From contig JANQBS010000382.1 of assembly GCA_033085395.1 (NCBI GenBank), positions 1 through 31,138 of the forward strand: a stretch of DNA of 31,138 nt, read 5' to 3'. Positions within the stretch are counted from its first letter, which is position 1. Each line of letters starts with the position of its first letter. Source of the DNA: Xanthoparmelia taractica. Its lineage: Eukaryota > Ascomycota > Lecanoromycetes > Lecanorales > Parmeliaceae. Position numbers and translations under genes: made by a program. The notes below the pieces were generated by a model, which worked only from the letters and a program-made list of their open reading frames with translations, was not told the origin of the DNA and did not search any database. Shown here in pieces: positions 11,541 through 20,288 of this stretch.

Positions 11541-11708
11541 AAAAGAATGCGATTGCTCTAAATGAGAAGAATTCGAATGAAGAGCCAACTGATGGTGTGA
11601 GACCCCTACATATAGTGCTCTTGCAGACACGTGTTCTCCGCATGTGCGCATGCATCTGGAACAGCGGCTGGATCATGAGACACACTAACCCATAGTCCCA
11701 CTATTCGA
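11541..11708 (+). repeat. 168-bp 3'-terminal repeat of the element (copy at 7334-7501)
   Basis: Gap-free match to 7334-7501. Nearly all differences are C-to-T or G-to-A in the left copy and become denser toward 7501; this right copy is essentially unmutated. Contains near-palindromic GCATGTGCGCATGC, the 14-base inverted partner of the element's 5' end, and the terminal ATAGT-CCC-ACTAT stem. Confidence 0.88.
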
Positions 11709-11990
11709 GTTGATAGCCGCGAAGTTGAAAGGCTCGTTTCTGATGTATGTATCCAGGAATTGACTACCTACCCCTAGCCAAGTAGGCTGGGTTCCCGAGC
11801 AGATCCTGCCCACGCTGCCATCATCAATGGTAGAACTGAAACCCTAGGGTGGGATTGGCTTATCAAAGCGAAGATTTCTAAGTGGGGAGCAGCGTAACGA
11901 ATATTTGAAAAATTTTAGTAACCTCCGGAGATCTTGAAATGGTCAGTCTTGCTGACATACATTATAAGAGTTCACCCGGTAGGTTTAGTA
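11709..11990 (-). pseudogene. Type-B carboxylesterase pseudogene, 5' part (separated by the insertion)
   Basis: Minus-strand reading gives the N-terminal part of the esterase found at 5319-7102. It shows a GGY-x-NFSNIRYAAP segment (about 11917-11887), NLRFDKPIPP (about 11869-11839), a TAG where a Gln codon is expected (about 11836), and STIDDGSVGRIC (about 11826-11789). It ends with FNFAAIN exactly at 11709. Joined to the Ala-Thr-Phe-Tyr codons starting at 7102, the frame is continuous. Two small frame problems are visible: one C appears missing in the run before NLRF (about 11880), and another shift lies near 11950-11960. The start codon and signal peptide could not be placed, and the upstream limit is approximate. 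Confidence 0.82.
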
Positions 11991-12620
11991 GTGTAGATGG
12001 ATCGAGTGAGGCGTTTGAGCTTCAACACAAGCGTACCGACCGAATAGGAGAGTGAAGGCTGCGTTACTCTGTTTTATGGGTGCACGCATGATGCTTCACG
12101 GTAGGTGAATGTAGGGTTAACGATAAGCAGATCAAAGTATGAAGGAAAAGCAGCGAACGAGCAGCAACGTTGTATAGAAGCAACGCTAAACGTCTGAGGC
12201 TGAGTGAAAGAGCAGGCGATCAGCTATGCTTACATGTGGACTACACTAAGGTACCTTACCGTACTTACCGTACCTTACCTTGGTCCTATAAGTCAGCTTG
12301 GGATGTCTAGCGGAGAAGAATGGAACCTTCGGGTCGGAATCATGGCAGGGATGCTTCATTTGATACCTTAGATACGGTACAAGATAATGACACTACGGCA
12401 ACATTGTATTCGGCCGTTATTTCCTGGTGATCAGTGACAATCGCTTATCCACTACCTTATCCACTTGTCCCTATATGGTATGCAGTGATCAAAAGACACG
12501 GATGCAGCCAGTAGGTCCAAGTCAATGATCGCGTGCGGGCAAGCGCCGATCGACAGTACCGCCGTAGAGTAAAAGTGAGGTGCCTTATTATCTAGATAAA
12601 CCCTTGGCCAACAACCATGC
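11991..12620. other. Intergenic, no gene seen
   Basis: Non-RIP composition. The only structure noticed is a run of TACCTTACC/TACTTACCG-like short repeats at about 12248-12281. No convincing ORF on either strand. Confidence 0.5.
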
Positions 12621-12621
12621 G

Positions 12622-12939
12622 CTACCTTCGCTCCACTGACATACCGTTCTGGTTTAGCCTCCTATACGTATATACACACACACGTATGATATCTTGAATA
12701 TGTTCTTGGGTCGCCTTGTACACCCAGATGATAGTGGAAACCCCGAACACATAGTGACTGTGTATGCTGGCCAAATCGCCGTCGTCGCGCACAACAGAGC
12801 TGCAGAGCTCGGCAATTTGCCCTGAATCAAGGATCAGATTGTCCTTGCTTCGTGGCAACGCCCACACAGCCGCCGTATCGGGCTTTGAAAGGCTAGCGTC
12901 AAGATGGTCAGAGGCTGCAGTCGGCTTCATGGCACTCAC
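12622..12939 (-). CDS. Weak hypothetical ORF, 105 aa
   Basis: Opens at 12939 and stops at 12622. The first 65 residues have an ordinary soluble-protein composition (including SKDNLILDSGQIAELCSSVV), while the rest derives from simple-sequence DNA (ACACACAC near 12675). No family is recognised and no homologous neighbour supports it. It may be a chance ORF or the first exon of something decayed; it overlaps an equally long opposite-strand ORF. Confidence 0.2.
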   Translation of the reverse strand: MSAMKPTAASDHLDASLSKPDTAAVWALPRSKDNLILDSGQIAELCSSVVRDDGDLASIHSHYVFGVSTIIWVYKATQEHIQDIIRVCVYTYRRLNQNGMSVERR

Positions 12940-13093
12940 TGACTTCTCCGAGTGCTGTCAAGCAAGTATCCGGAAAGGACTGAGCACTACAGAAAATCCT
13001 AAGTCTTTGCTGATATTTCCATCACCTTCTCCCGCAATTTTCTTTGGACAGTCGTCAAGAGCACAAAAAACACAGCAGACGACATATACAAAA

Positions 13094-13402
13094 CAGAATG
13101 AATCGCTTCAAATCACCATCGTCAACATTGTCACACTTATCATTGCTATTGTAGCTGTCACCTTGCGTCTCGTCTCCAGAAGGCTATCAGCAGCGTATTT
13201 CTGGTAGGACAACAGACTAATTATCCTTGCCTTGCTCCTTAACTTCAGCTCTTCAGCTGTTAATCTTGTTGGTGTGTTTTGCTTTAATTCTTACCCTGAT
13301 CTTAGTGCTGACTGGGACTGGATAACTGCCAGAAATGGTGCTGGAAGGCATCATGAAGTTGTTCCTGCAGGCCAGCAGGTCACACTGGCCTAAGTTATGA
13401 GT
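13094..13402 (+). pseudogene. SAT4/Pth11-type rhodopsin-domain membrane protein fragment
   Basis: The plus strand carries the N-terminal part of a fungal seven-helix 'rhodopsin domain' protein. A first membrane helix (ITIVNIVTLIIAIVAVTLRL) is followed by RRLSAAYFW and a TAG at 13205-13207. The family has a W-x-D-D motif here, and the sequence continues DNRLIILALLLNF as the second helix. Then come NGAGRHHEVV (family GxGRHxxxV) and PAGQQVTLA, with a TAA at 13391-13393 in place of a likely CAA. Both stops fit single C-to-T or G-to-A changes. The remaining five helices are not recognisable downstream, and no clean start codon is visible, so this is a truncated relic. Confidence 0.65.
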
Positions 13403-14264
13403 TTCCCACCATGAAAGCATCCAGAGGTGAAGTACCGAATCAGATATGCCGTAGTGCACTATCTCTTTTTTCTCTCTACTATTCAGGTCATATCCTTCCC
13501 TTACCATCTCTTTAACAGTCTTCCACGCTCTCGATCACAACAACATATTCCTACACGTTCGACCGTCATGCAATGCGTGTCGCATCCTATTTCTACCTCC
13601 TTTTAGCCATTTCAGTAATACAAAAGCATGATGTGCGATCCAGGATAGGCTGAACCAGCTGTTTACTTCACATAGCCGCAAAAGTAAGGTACTTGAACAA
13701 CATTATAGTGCAAAATGAGGGCTAGGTTGAGTTTCAAGGTTGAGGCGGATGGTGAGCTTGGCAATGGAGTTGTTGGTTTGTTTGGAAAGGGAAGGGAATG
13801 AGCATTGAACTGGCAGAGAAGAATAAACGGTGATGACAACAGAGCGGTCCAGAACCACATGATGACGGGACCACTGCATGGTAAGAAGCCTCCAGCGTGG
13901 TAGTGATCATGTGTTGAAGTAAATAAGGTGGAGGTGAGTATTTGTAGATCTACGCTTGGTCGCCAATACTTGGGGCTTTCCAGACGCACAGTCTACTTTT
14001 CGGTGATGATACGCAAAGAGCCGAGGACGATGATGGACTTGAGGGCTTTGGACTTTGTCCATTAAGTATGTGGACCATAGAGGGAACCTATCTTATCATT
14101 TGCTCCTTTTTTTTCTGATATCCTGCAGACTTCTCATGTTTTTGAAATAAGGAAAACAATTGGTGGGGCATGTGTACGGAAGTTTTATTTGGAAAGAAAC
14201 AGGCAAGCTGTCAGCTTTCATAGAGCGGCAACCCCCAAAACACCCACTTTTCTATTCGGCACCG
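13403..14264. other. Intergenic; one weak secreted-like ORF
   Basis: No clear gene. A 108-aa minus-strand ORF (13663-13989) has an internal Met at about 13860 followed by a signal-peptide-like hydrophobic run (MWFWTALLSSPFILLCQF) and a Pro/Ser-rich tail. There are no homologues I recognise; it is kept only as a note. T-rich stretches near 14105-14120 may be terminator or UTR sequence. Confidence 0.3.
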
Positions 14265-15743
14265 TCAAAGCCTGCCTCCAACAGCCTTGTAATGTACCCA
14301 CGCCTCGAATCGGCGCTTATACCTCACGGCCCTCGCTGACCAGTGTTGAGCGACGGGGAACTCAATTTCTTTTCGATCTGGAAGACCCTCTCCCGTGTCC
14401 ACACGCTGCAAGCTACACTTTTCGCCTTCCTTGCAGTAGGCCACCAGGTCATCGAATTTTTTGATCGTTGCTTCTTTGCGCCTTATCAGAGACTGGTTGT
14501 CCGGAAAGATAGGTCGTGCTGGTACCGTCCAACCGAATCCCGTGCTCAAACCACCCAAGTCGCACGTGCCTTGAATAAGTCCCCGCATAGTCTGACTGAA
14601 CCGGGATGTTTGCCCAAGACCCAGACTTGCTAACGCGCAACACAAGACCAGCTCGACTGTCTCGTCGATGGAAGGCGAGGGAGACTGTTTTACTCTGCCG
14701 AGTACAAAGGTTGCAACACGCTGAACGTCCGCGTAGCATCGAAGCTTTAGGAGAACCTTGGTCCATCTAACGTCGAAGGTGTCTTGCATTGACCGGATGC
14801 GAAGACGCATGTGGTTTTTTTCGGCTGAAGTGTGATATTTGCTGAGGCATGACATGCCAGCGTAAAAGGTAAAGTGACTCCCGATTTCGAAGTGGAAACT
14901 AGCGGCCTCTGTGAGTCTGGCGGCAGCGGCAGCGTCGCCTTTTTCAAGGTACGCCTCAGAAAGTTCCAGCAGCTCGGTTCCGGATTGCCATGTGCGGCCC
15001 ATTTCGACCCTTAAAGAGGGAGCGAAGATCTCAACCACATTACCAGCAATGGAAAAGCATTTCAATCCTTGGGCTGCCGAAATGGGCTCAAGTATCTCCT
15101 TTTGCAGCCTTGACCGTGTGAAGTAAGTCGGGTATCCGATGTACATTTCCAACGCGTTCTTTGGAGGCGGTAGAACTGGGCGGTGATTGTAGAGCAGTGC
15201 AAATAACATCTGCAGAAGGTACGGCATAGACTCAGGGCCCATGATCATAGTGTGAAAGTCATAGTCGTGATCGTAATTTAGGGGTGAACGCTCTGGGTAC
15301 AGAAACATATTTAGCGCATGGGAATCCTTGCCCATATAACAAGTCCCGGCTTCGTTGGGCTCAATGAGGATGCTACGAGAGACGAACGGCAGGCGTGCTG
15401 TCTCGTCTATGTAGTGAATGGGCTTTTTTAGCATAGCGATGCAGAGGAAGATCCACATGTTGCCTTCTCTGAGTATACCATGGGTCTCGTTATAGATTTG
15501 GCGGTTGACTCGTAGAATGGCAGGTTGTAATTCATAATGGGCTTTGCAATCGTCTTCGCTAGCGGGTTCCTTGAACGCGTAGCGTGTAGTTAGAAGCATG
15601 CGCCATATCTTGTTTCGAATTTCACCAGGAAGGGTCAGAAGACGGGGTTTGTCGGTAGTCTTTATGGTTGTAGAGATGACCTCTGTGTCCGGCAGCATCA
15701 GTGTCCACATATCCTCCATCGTGGCTACGTATGCGCGTATCAA
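14265..15743 (-). CDS. F-box-like hypothetical protein, 492 aa
   Basis: One uninterrupted exon on the minus strand. Near the N-terminus (about residues 34-52) is LLTLPGEIRNKIWRMLL, the F-box-like 'LPxEIRNxIY' segment common to large lineage-expanded ascomycete families. About 25 residues later comes the usual ILRVNRQIYNETHGIL helix. The remainder is mixed helical, with an Ala/Glu-rich stretch (LEKGDAAAAARLTEAASFHF) and no catalytic motif I recognise. Such proteins are usually presumed substrate adaptors or structural proteins of unknown role. An in-frame second Met (residue 9, 15719) is an alternative start. The gene is free of RIP-type stops and stands alone, the nearest intact neighbour being 440 bp away. 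Confidence 0.8.
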   Translation of the reverse strand: MIRAYVATMEDMWTLMLPDTEVISTTIKTTDKPRLLTLPGEIRNKIWRMLLTTRYAFKEPASEDDCKAHYELQPAILRVNRQIYNETHGILREGNMWIFLCIAMLKKPIHYIDETARLPFVSRSILIEPNEAGTCYMGKDSHALNMFLYPERSPLNYDHDYDFHTMIMGPESMPYLLQMLFALLYNHRPVLPPPKNALEMYIGYPTYFTRSRLQKEILEPISAAQGLKCFSIAGNVVEIFAPSLRVEMGRTWQSGTELLELSEAYLEKGDAAAAARLTEAASFHFEIGSHFTFYAGMSCLSKYHTSAEKNHMRLRIRSMQDTFDVRWTKVLLKLRCYADVQRVATFVLGRVKQSPSPSIDETVELVLCCALASLGLGQTSRFSQTMRGLIQGTCDLGGLSTGFGWTVPARPIFPDNQSLIRRKEATIKKFDDLVAYCKEGEKCSLQRVDTGEGLPDRKEIEFPVAQHWSARAVRYKRRFEAWVHYKAVGGRL

Positions 15744-16186
15744 CTTAGGATATAGTACGATAGCCGTGAGAGCATACGAACGAGCTCCTAGTTAGAGCAC
15801 TGTTGGGAAAAGGCTTGAGCATCATGTCTAACAACGTTTGTAGAATTTAAGTAGGCGGAAAGGAAATGTGCTACTCTAGCGGCGGAGATTCCCGGAAGTG
15901 TTGATGGTGATGTCTGAGTGCATTACGAAGTGACAAACTGGTGTGTTGGTGGCTACATTTCAGGCATTATTTGATGTGCAAAAACACCACATAATTCATG
16001 AAGGTAGACGCATAGAAAGGGAACATGCAGGTGGTTGTGCCACGTCTGTCGAAATGGATATGCGACCCTATTCTTGATCATCTCAAGGTTCATCTTTTGT
16101 CATCATAGTAGATTCTCACCATGATCCATAGCTAGTGGGCAGTCCGAAGCTTTGTTCTGTATTCGCATCAGGCAGAACAGTATAAG
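15744..16186. other. Intergenic, no gene seen
   Basis: This gap lies between the 5' end of the F-box-like gene and the 3' end of the FAD oxidoreductase gene, both on the minus strand. It would hold the promoter of the former and the 3' UTR of the latter. No specific site recognised. Confidence 0.5.
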
Positions 16187-18198
16187 CTACACTCGGTATA
16201 ACTTATAACCTCCAGGCACAAGCCTCTGGAAAACCTGCGCTGGATCATACTTCCTAGAGACCCTGCGCAAGAACTCCACATTCTCCTGCCCATAAGAGTC
16301 GATGACTTCCTGCGTTGGGTAGGCATAGTTCATGTAACGAAAGGGCTTGAACTGCCCAATTGACTTGGTGTACTCGTCAACGTTATTGACGAACTTCTGG
16401 GTTGCGCTTTCGATTAGTTCTTTGTCTGCGTCATCCCAGTATTGCGCGTTGAAGTTCATCCCTGCAGGTCTGTGAGTGTGATGGGTAGTTGAAGATGCCA
16501 AGGGAAGCCATACAGATTAGGTCACCTTCTCTCGGATGTAGGCCTAGCACGTTATCGCCAGTAGCTGCAGACTTGCTGGTCTACTCGATGTCGGAGTCAG
16601 TAAATATCTACTGAGATCAGATCTGGAGCTGTAGAGCAGGTCGACGAATTCTCATACTCTTGCGAAAAGCTTTCCTTCTCAAGTCAAGCTCCTAAAAGAA
16701 ATGGCTCGAAAAATATGACTCACGATAGATCTTGGGATAGGCTGGAAGACGTTCGAGAAGGTGAAGTTCCCGTTCCTGGTGGTTAGATTACTGAACGTTG
16801 CTTGGGCGAGTTCATTGACTTTTGCGAGTATGGTTGCGTTGTTTGCGAATGTGCCCGTCGCCCAAACGTAACTGCGCCCCAGAAATGAGCGCGGCCCTGC
16901 AACAGAATGCTCGTTCGACGGGTTAAAGCTTGACTTACCGTCCTCCGTTACCGATCCCTGGAGAGAATGTATGAACTTCAAAGGCTCGGGATTTGTAGAG
17001 AGGACGTATGCTCACCTGCGCCAGCCTCGGCTGTGAGATCCGAAAGATTGGTTATCCGCAAATCATTGGCAATTTGCGGCTGTATATCAGTGAGGTTTTT
17101 GAAGATAGCAGGGAACCCTTCCGGCTTTGTGTATGTGATGATTGAAGCAAGTGCGGTCTGGCCAGTAGCATTGTAAGCGTGGACACTCTCGATTGCTGCA
17201 AAATCGTGCTCCCCTGCTCCAGACGCTGTGGTGAAGTTCTGCATAAATTCTAGTTGGGTCATGGAATTGTTCACGGGAAGCGAAAGAAAGCCCCCCCAAA
17301 AGGTGCCCTGCTCGAATGTATTGAAGTCAAATTTTGTTACCACGCCAAAATTGTTGCCGCCTCCTTTGAGAGCCTTATAAAGGTCCGGATGTGAGGAGAT
17401 GTTCGCATGTACAACCTCGCTAGAGCCAAGTACAACCTATTGGGTCTCAGAATCAAGCGAGTGAATCATGATCTTTGGGAGACGGACTTCGAAATTGGCA
17501 ATATTATCACAGACGAACCTGAATCGTGGCGCAAACCATGAATTTCCACCTGTCGTTGAGTCAGATTCGAACCAACGAGCACCGATACACGCACCTCCAA
17601 GGGTAAGTCCACCAATCCCAACGTCGAAGACGCGTCCTCCTACGATGGCAAAGCCCATAGCATCGAGCTTGGAATAGATTGCTGACCACCGTGTGCTACC
17701 GCCTGCAGATGTAGTCTTGCGATCTGCCGAGACAGAGACAGATGTGAAGGAGCTCATATCGATAGTTAGACCGCCTGCAATGTTGGCAGATCCGGCCCAG
17801 AACATATGACCCGCACCACGGATAGCGAATTGGCAGTGGAGCTTGGCGAGTTCCGAAACAGCAACGGAGACGTCCTTTGTGGATTTGGGGGTCAATCTGC
17901 AAGCAGGAATTACGGCTTGCTCTTGAAATGACCAGTATCCAAGCGCAGTGTCATTCTGCTCTCTGATAAAGGTAGCAGACCCAGGAAACGAGACTTGACT
18001 GCCCAGCTTGGCTTGCAGTTCAGAGCACTGATGCGGTGGATTAGTCGAGTCTTGATGAGTTTGGAAAGTGCTCACGCAGTGGGGACCATTGCTGATTGTT
18101 CTAGTCACCAGACCAGGCTCCTCAATGAAAGGAGCATCGTACAACACATTACCAAGCACAGGGGCCGCCAGCAATAAAATAGGCAACGTCAATTGCAT
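16187..18198 (-). CDS. Secreted berberine-bridge-type FAD-linked oxidoreductase, 533 aa, six exons
   Basis: Exons (minus strand): 18198-17595, 17549-17488, 17436-17016, 16896-16724, 16580-16514 and 16461-16187; total 1602 nt, all phases agree. The introns (45, 51, 119, 143 and 52 nt) are GT-AG. The start at 18198 gives a signal peptide (MQLTLPILLLAAPVLG). A PCMH-type FAD-binding domain follows. IRGAGHMFWAGSANI contains the His that normally carries the 8-alpha-histidyl FAD. VGGRVFDVGIGGLTLGGG lacks the Cys of bicovalent family members, so mono-covalent FAD is expected. WFAPRFRFVCDN and LKGGGNNFGVVTKFD are also typical. The C-terminal BBE motif is MNYAYPT, SYGQENVEFLRRVSRKYDP and VFQRLVPGGYKL. 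Such enzymes oxidise alcohols, sugars or secondary metabolites; the substrate is unknown. Several NxS/T sites fit secretion. No RIP-type stops. Confidence 0.9.
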
Positions 18199-18664
18199 GG
18201 TTCGAAATTTTACGAGATAGGACAGAGGTTCAGTTGATACAAGGATAGCTTTGAGGGCTTTGGAATGGAAAAGAGGAGAGCAATGGCTTATACAATACAT
18301 CTGAACGAGCTTCGCGGAGGCTTAGACCTGACTAGACATCTTCTTTCGTGGGCACTACCACAATTATTCTGGAGATGCGGACGAATCTCCAGATACCCTC
18401 AGTAAGAAAAGCAGGCTATATAATGGTGTGCCATTAAAGTCACAGGATTCTGCGTTGGGTGATCTGCAGTGAAAAGAGCAGCGTCGCTTACCAGCCAAGC
18501 GCACCAATCCTGCTCATCTGAACCAGCAGCTCACACTATACATTTTACCGCATCGCAATGTGTGCCCAATGTGGTCTGGTGGAGTGTAGTAGTCAGCCTT
18601 GGATGGCAGAAGCACAATCATGCTAGGGAGGTCATCCCTTCATTCTCTGCTAGATCCTGCACCA
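18199..18664 (-). promoter_or_regulatory. Upstream region of the FAD oxidoreductase gene: TATA-like box and 8-bp dyad
   Basis: A TATATA sequence lies at 18417-18422, about 220 nt upstream of the start codon. Just beyond it is a perfect inverted repeat, CTGGAGAT at 18369-18376 and ATCTCCAG at 18385-18392, separated by 8 bases containing CGG. The dyad is between the TATA-like site and the ATG, so it could act at DNA level or, if transcribed, as a 5' UTR hairpin. Function is inferred only from position. Confidence 0.4.
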
Positions 18665-19675
18665 TCAAATGCTTTCCGTGTCTCCGCTTCCATCCCCTTC
18701 GTATCGTGCAGCATCAAGAACTTTCAATGTCTTCGCGTCCCTCCCTTTCGTATCAACTACTCCGTATGCTTCCATTGTCTGATTGTAGATGTTCTTTTCC
18801 CATCCCTCGCCCATGTTCACCTTCCCAGCGTCATCCCAACAAGCCTGTACTGTGCCACCAATATTCTTGAAGAAAGCCTCTATCCCGCCCTCACCCCCTC
18901 CTGCTTGGTAGCTCTTGAAAGGACCAGAAATAGCCCATCGTGGACCAAGGCTATGTTGCATGATGCTGTCGATGTCTTCGACCGAGGCGACGCCCTCATT
19001 GACCAAATGCATGGCTTCCCTCAACAGGGCGAAAGCAAGTCTGTTTCCCACGAAGCCTGTAGCTTCCTTTTGAAGGAGGACAGGGACTTTGCCCATGCTC
19101 TTCCAGAACTCCATGGTACGCGATATCACTTTCGGACTTGTATGTGGGGAAGGGACCACTTCAATCAGGGGCATGACATGAGGTGGGTTCCATGGGTGCG
19201 CGACGATCAGGCGGGACGGGTCTTTCATATCGACGGACTGGATTGAGGCAGAGATGCCACTTGTAGAGCTCCAGAGTAAGGCATCGAGTGGGCAGTGTTG
19301 CTCGACCCGAGGCCAGAGGGCGGTCTTGAAGGTGGCATTCTCCGGCCCCTGCTCTTGGATAATGCTAGCTTTCGACACTGCGGTCTGGAGATTATTATCA
19401 AGGATTATTGTATTAGTTCTCGGCTGTCCACGAACATCGTCTAGGGTCACAGTATAGCCACCTGCCGAGTTGGTCTTCTTCGTGATCTTCGCATTGATAT
19501 ACACGGGCAATGTCTTGAGGGTGTATTCCTCAATGTCAGGCCGGGCATCATGGATGGTCAGCTCGAGCCTTGGCGCTTCTGAGGAAACAGCATGTTTTAG
19601 ATGTAAAGCTACGAAAGAAAGGCCGATGGTGCCAGCACCAATCAATGTGATTCTTAACGGATCATTATGAGACAT
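18665..19675 (-). CDS. 3-hydroxyacyl-CoA dehydrogenase family protein (L-gulonate dehydrogenase/lambda-crystallin-like), 336 aa
   Basis: Single intact exon. The N-terminal Rossmann fold begins almost at the start, with GAGTIG at residues 13-18. SSTSGI at 136-141, HPWNPP at 160-165 (His160 matches the catalytic His of the family) and PLIEVV at 169-174 (Glu of the His-Glu pair) follow. Then comes TGFVGNRLAFALLREAMHLV at 206-225, the hinge into the helical dimerisation domain, and GPRWAISGPF at 244-253. The length (about 320 aa in the family) and the GPRW-x-GPF segment fit the short NAD-dependent 3-hydroxyacid dehydrogenases rather than multifunctional beta-oxidation enzymes. There is no peroxisomal PTS1 (ends ESI) and no mitochondrial leader, so a cytosolic location is likely. 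It lies 466 bp upstream of the FAD oxidoreductase in the same orientation; co-function is possible but unproven. Confidence 0.88.
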   Translation of the reverse strand: MSHNDPLRITLIGAGTIGLSFVALHLKHAVSSEAPRLELTIHDARPDIEEYTLKTLPVYINAKITKKTNSAGGYTVTLDDVRGQPRTNTIILDNNLQTAVSKASIIQEQGPENATFKTALWPRVEQHCPLDALLWSSTSGISASIQSVDMKDPSRLIVAHPWNPPHVMPLIEVVPSPHTSPKVISRTMEFWKSMGKVPVLLQKEATGFVGNRLAFALLREAMHLVNEGVASVEDIDSIMQHSLGPRWAISGPFKSYQAGGGEGGIEAFFKNIGGTVQACWDDAGKVNMGEGWEKNIYNQTMEAYGVVDTKGRDAKTLKVLDAARYEGDGSGDTESI

Positions 19676-20288
19676 GTTTCATGGTGGCATGCAGGTGACG
19701 ATCATTCTGCGGCGGCGCTTATAATATATTCGTCTCAGCAGTGCGAAGATAGATCATCAGAACCGTAACGATCTAGAAGTATGGTGCGGTCTATGCGATA
19801 TAAGAGCCGATTGGCAAACAAAAGTTCAAAGTGCAAGCGGATATATGCACAGAGGGGATGCCTGGATGCGCTGCATACACGCGATACTGTACATCCAAGG
19901 ATTTGGAAGCATCTCGATCCACGTCTCCCCGATCATATCTTTCATCACAGTCGCCGCAGAGATTGGTTGAAGGACACCCTCGGGTTTTGGTGGTGCAGGC
20001 AATGGGCCCAATGAACGCGAACCGGCGGCAAAGAGGGAATTGTCTTGCAATGCGCAACCTGCATCGAGGCTTCTTGGGGTCCAGCTACAATTCAAGCATG
20101 TCGACTCGCATCCCACGCATCTGCACACCACCGTGGAATACAACATATTAACAGTAACGCGTCAAGGGGCCCTGTTCCATGATTTCATGTGCTACCGCAG
20201 CCTTCTCTCTCATGCCCTTCATTGATTGTATTCTTTAAACCAACACTCTCTTCCTTGCAAAGAAACCGTCTGCCGATAGCACTTCTCA
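19676..20288. other. Intergenic, overlapping chance ORFs only
   Basis: Divergent gap between the dehydrogenase (minus) and the small secreted protein gene (plus). Several 60-106-codon ORFs overlap one another on both strands, which argues against any being real. A GTTCGCTTT/AACCAACACT stretch and T-rich runs near 20220-20250 lie upstream of the secreted protein gene. Confidence 0.4.

Larger units (their letters stand above)
7502..11708 (+). mobile_element. Long copy (E2) of the same unrecognised element, 4207 bp, RIP-mutated
   Basis: The left edge is set by the sharp start of the repeat shared with 7103 and 31063. The right edge is set by the 168-bp repeat shared with 7334-7501, after which carboxylesterase sequence resumes at 11709. 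The interior (about 7500-11460) is RIP-mutated, with CpA depleted; the last 168 bases are not. No target-site duplication is evident: deleting 7103-11708 rejoins the esterase frame exactly. The 5' end TTAGTGTTCTCAT has an imperfect inverted partner (ATGAGACACACTAA, 11675-11688) set 20 bases inside the 3' end. Those last 20 bases contain a 5-bp stem (ATAGT-CCC-ACTAT). The termini are therefore asymmetric. The class is not established. Confidence 0.72.

Noticed and set aside
7334..11708. 168-bp direct repeats as LTRs of a retrotransposon
   Set aside because: The first 168-bp copy is preceded by a copy of the 158-bp left terminus, which is an element edge at 7103 and 31063. No RT motif lies between the repeats, and they lack TG...CA ends. 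Tandem copies of one element explain the order better.
7103..11708. Canonical Helitron (5' TC, 3' CTRR, A/T insertion)
   Set aside because: The edges are TTAGTG and ATTCGA, the target is C/G, and no Rep or helicase motifs were seen; only a Helitron2-like arrangement remains possible.
12764..13207. 147-aa plus-strand ORF taken as one protein
   Set aside because: Only its last third matches a known pattern (SAT4-like helix); the first two thirds look like chance reading frame opposite another ORF.
16896..16957. Mini-exon (GSVTEDG) in the FAD oxidoreductase gene
   Set aside because: Including it breaks the reading frame with the upstream exon; skipping it joins GAG to PRSFLGRSY in phase.
17437..17439. 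Premature TAG in the FAD oxidoreductase
   Set aside because: It is the acceptor of a 51-nt intron; removing the intron gives NFEVVLGSSEVV, the expected family sequence.
17555..17575. tRNA-like GATTCGAACC B-box
   Set aside because: It lies inside intron 1 and the flanking coding sequence of the FAD oxidoreductase with no A-box or cloverleaf around it.
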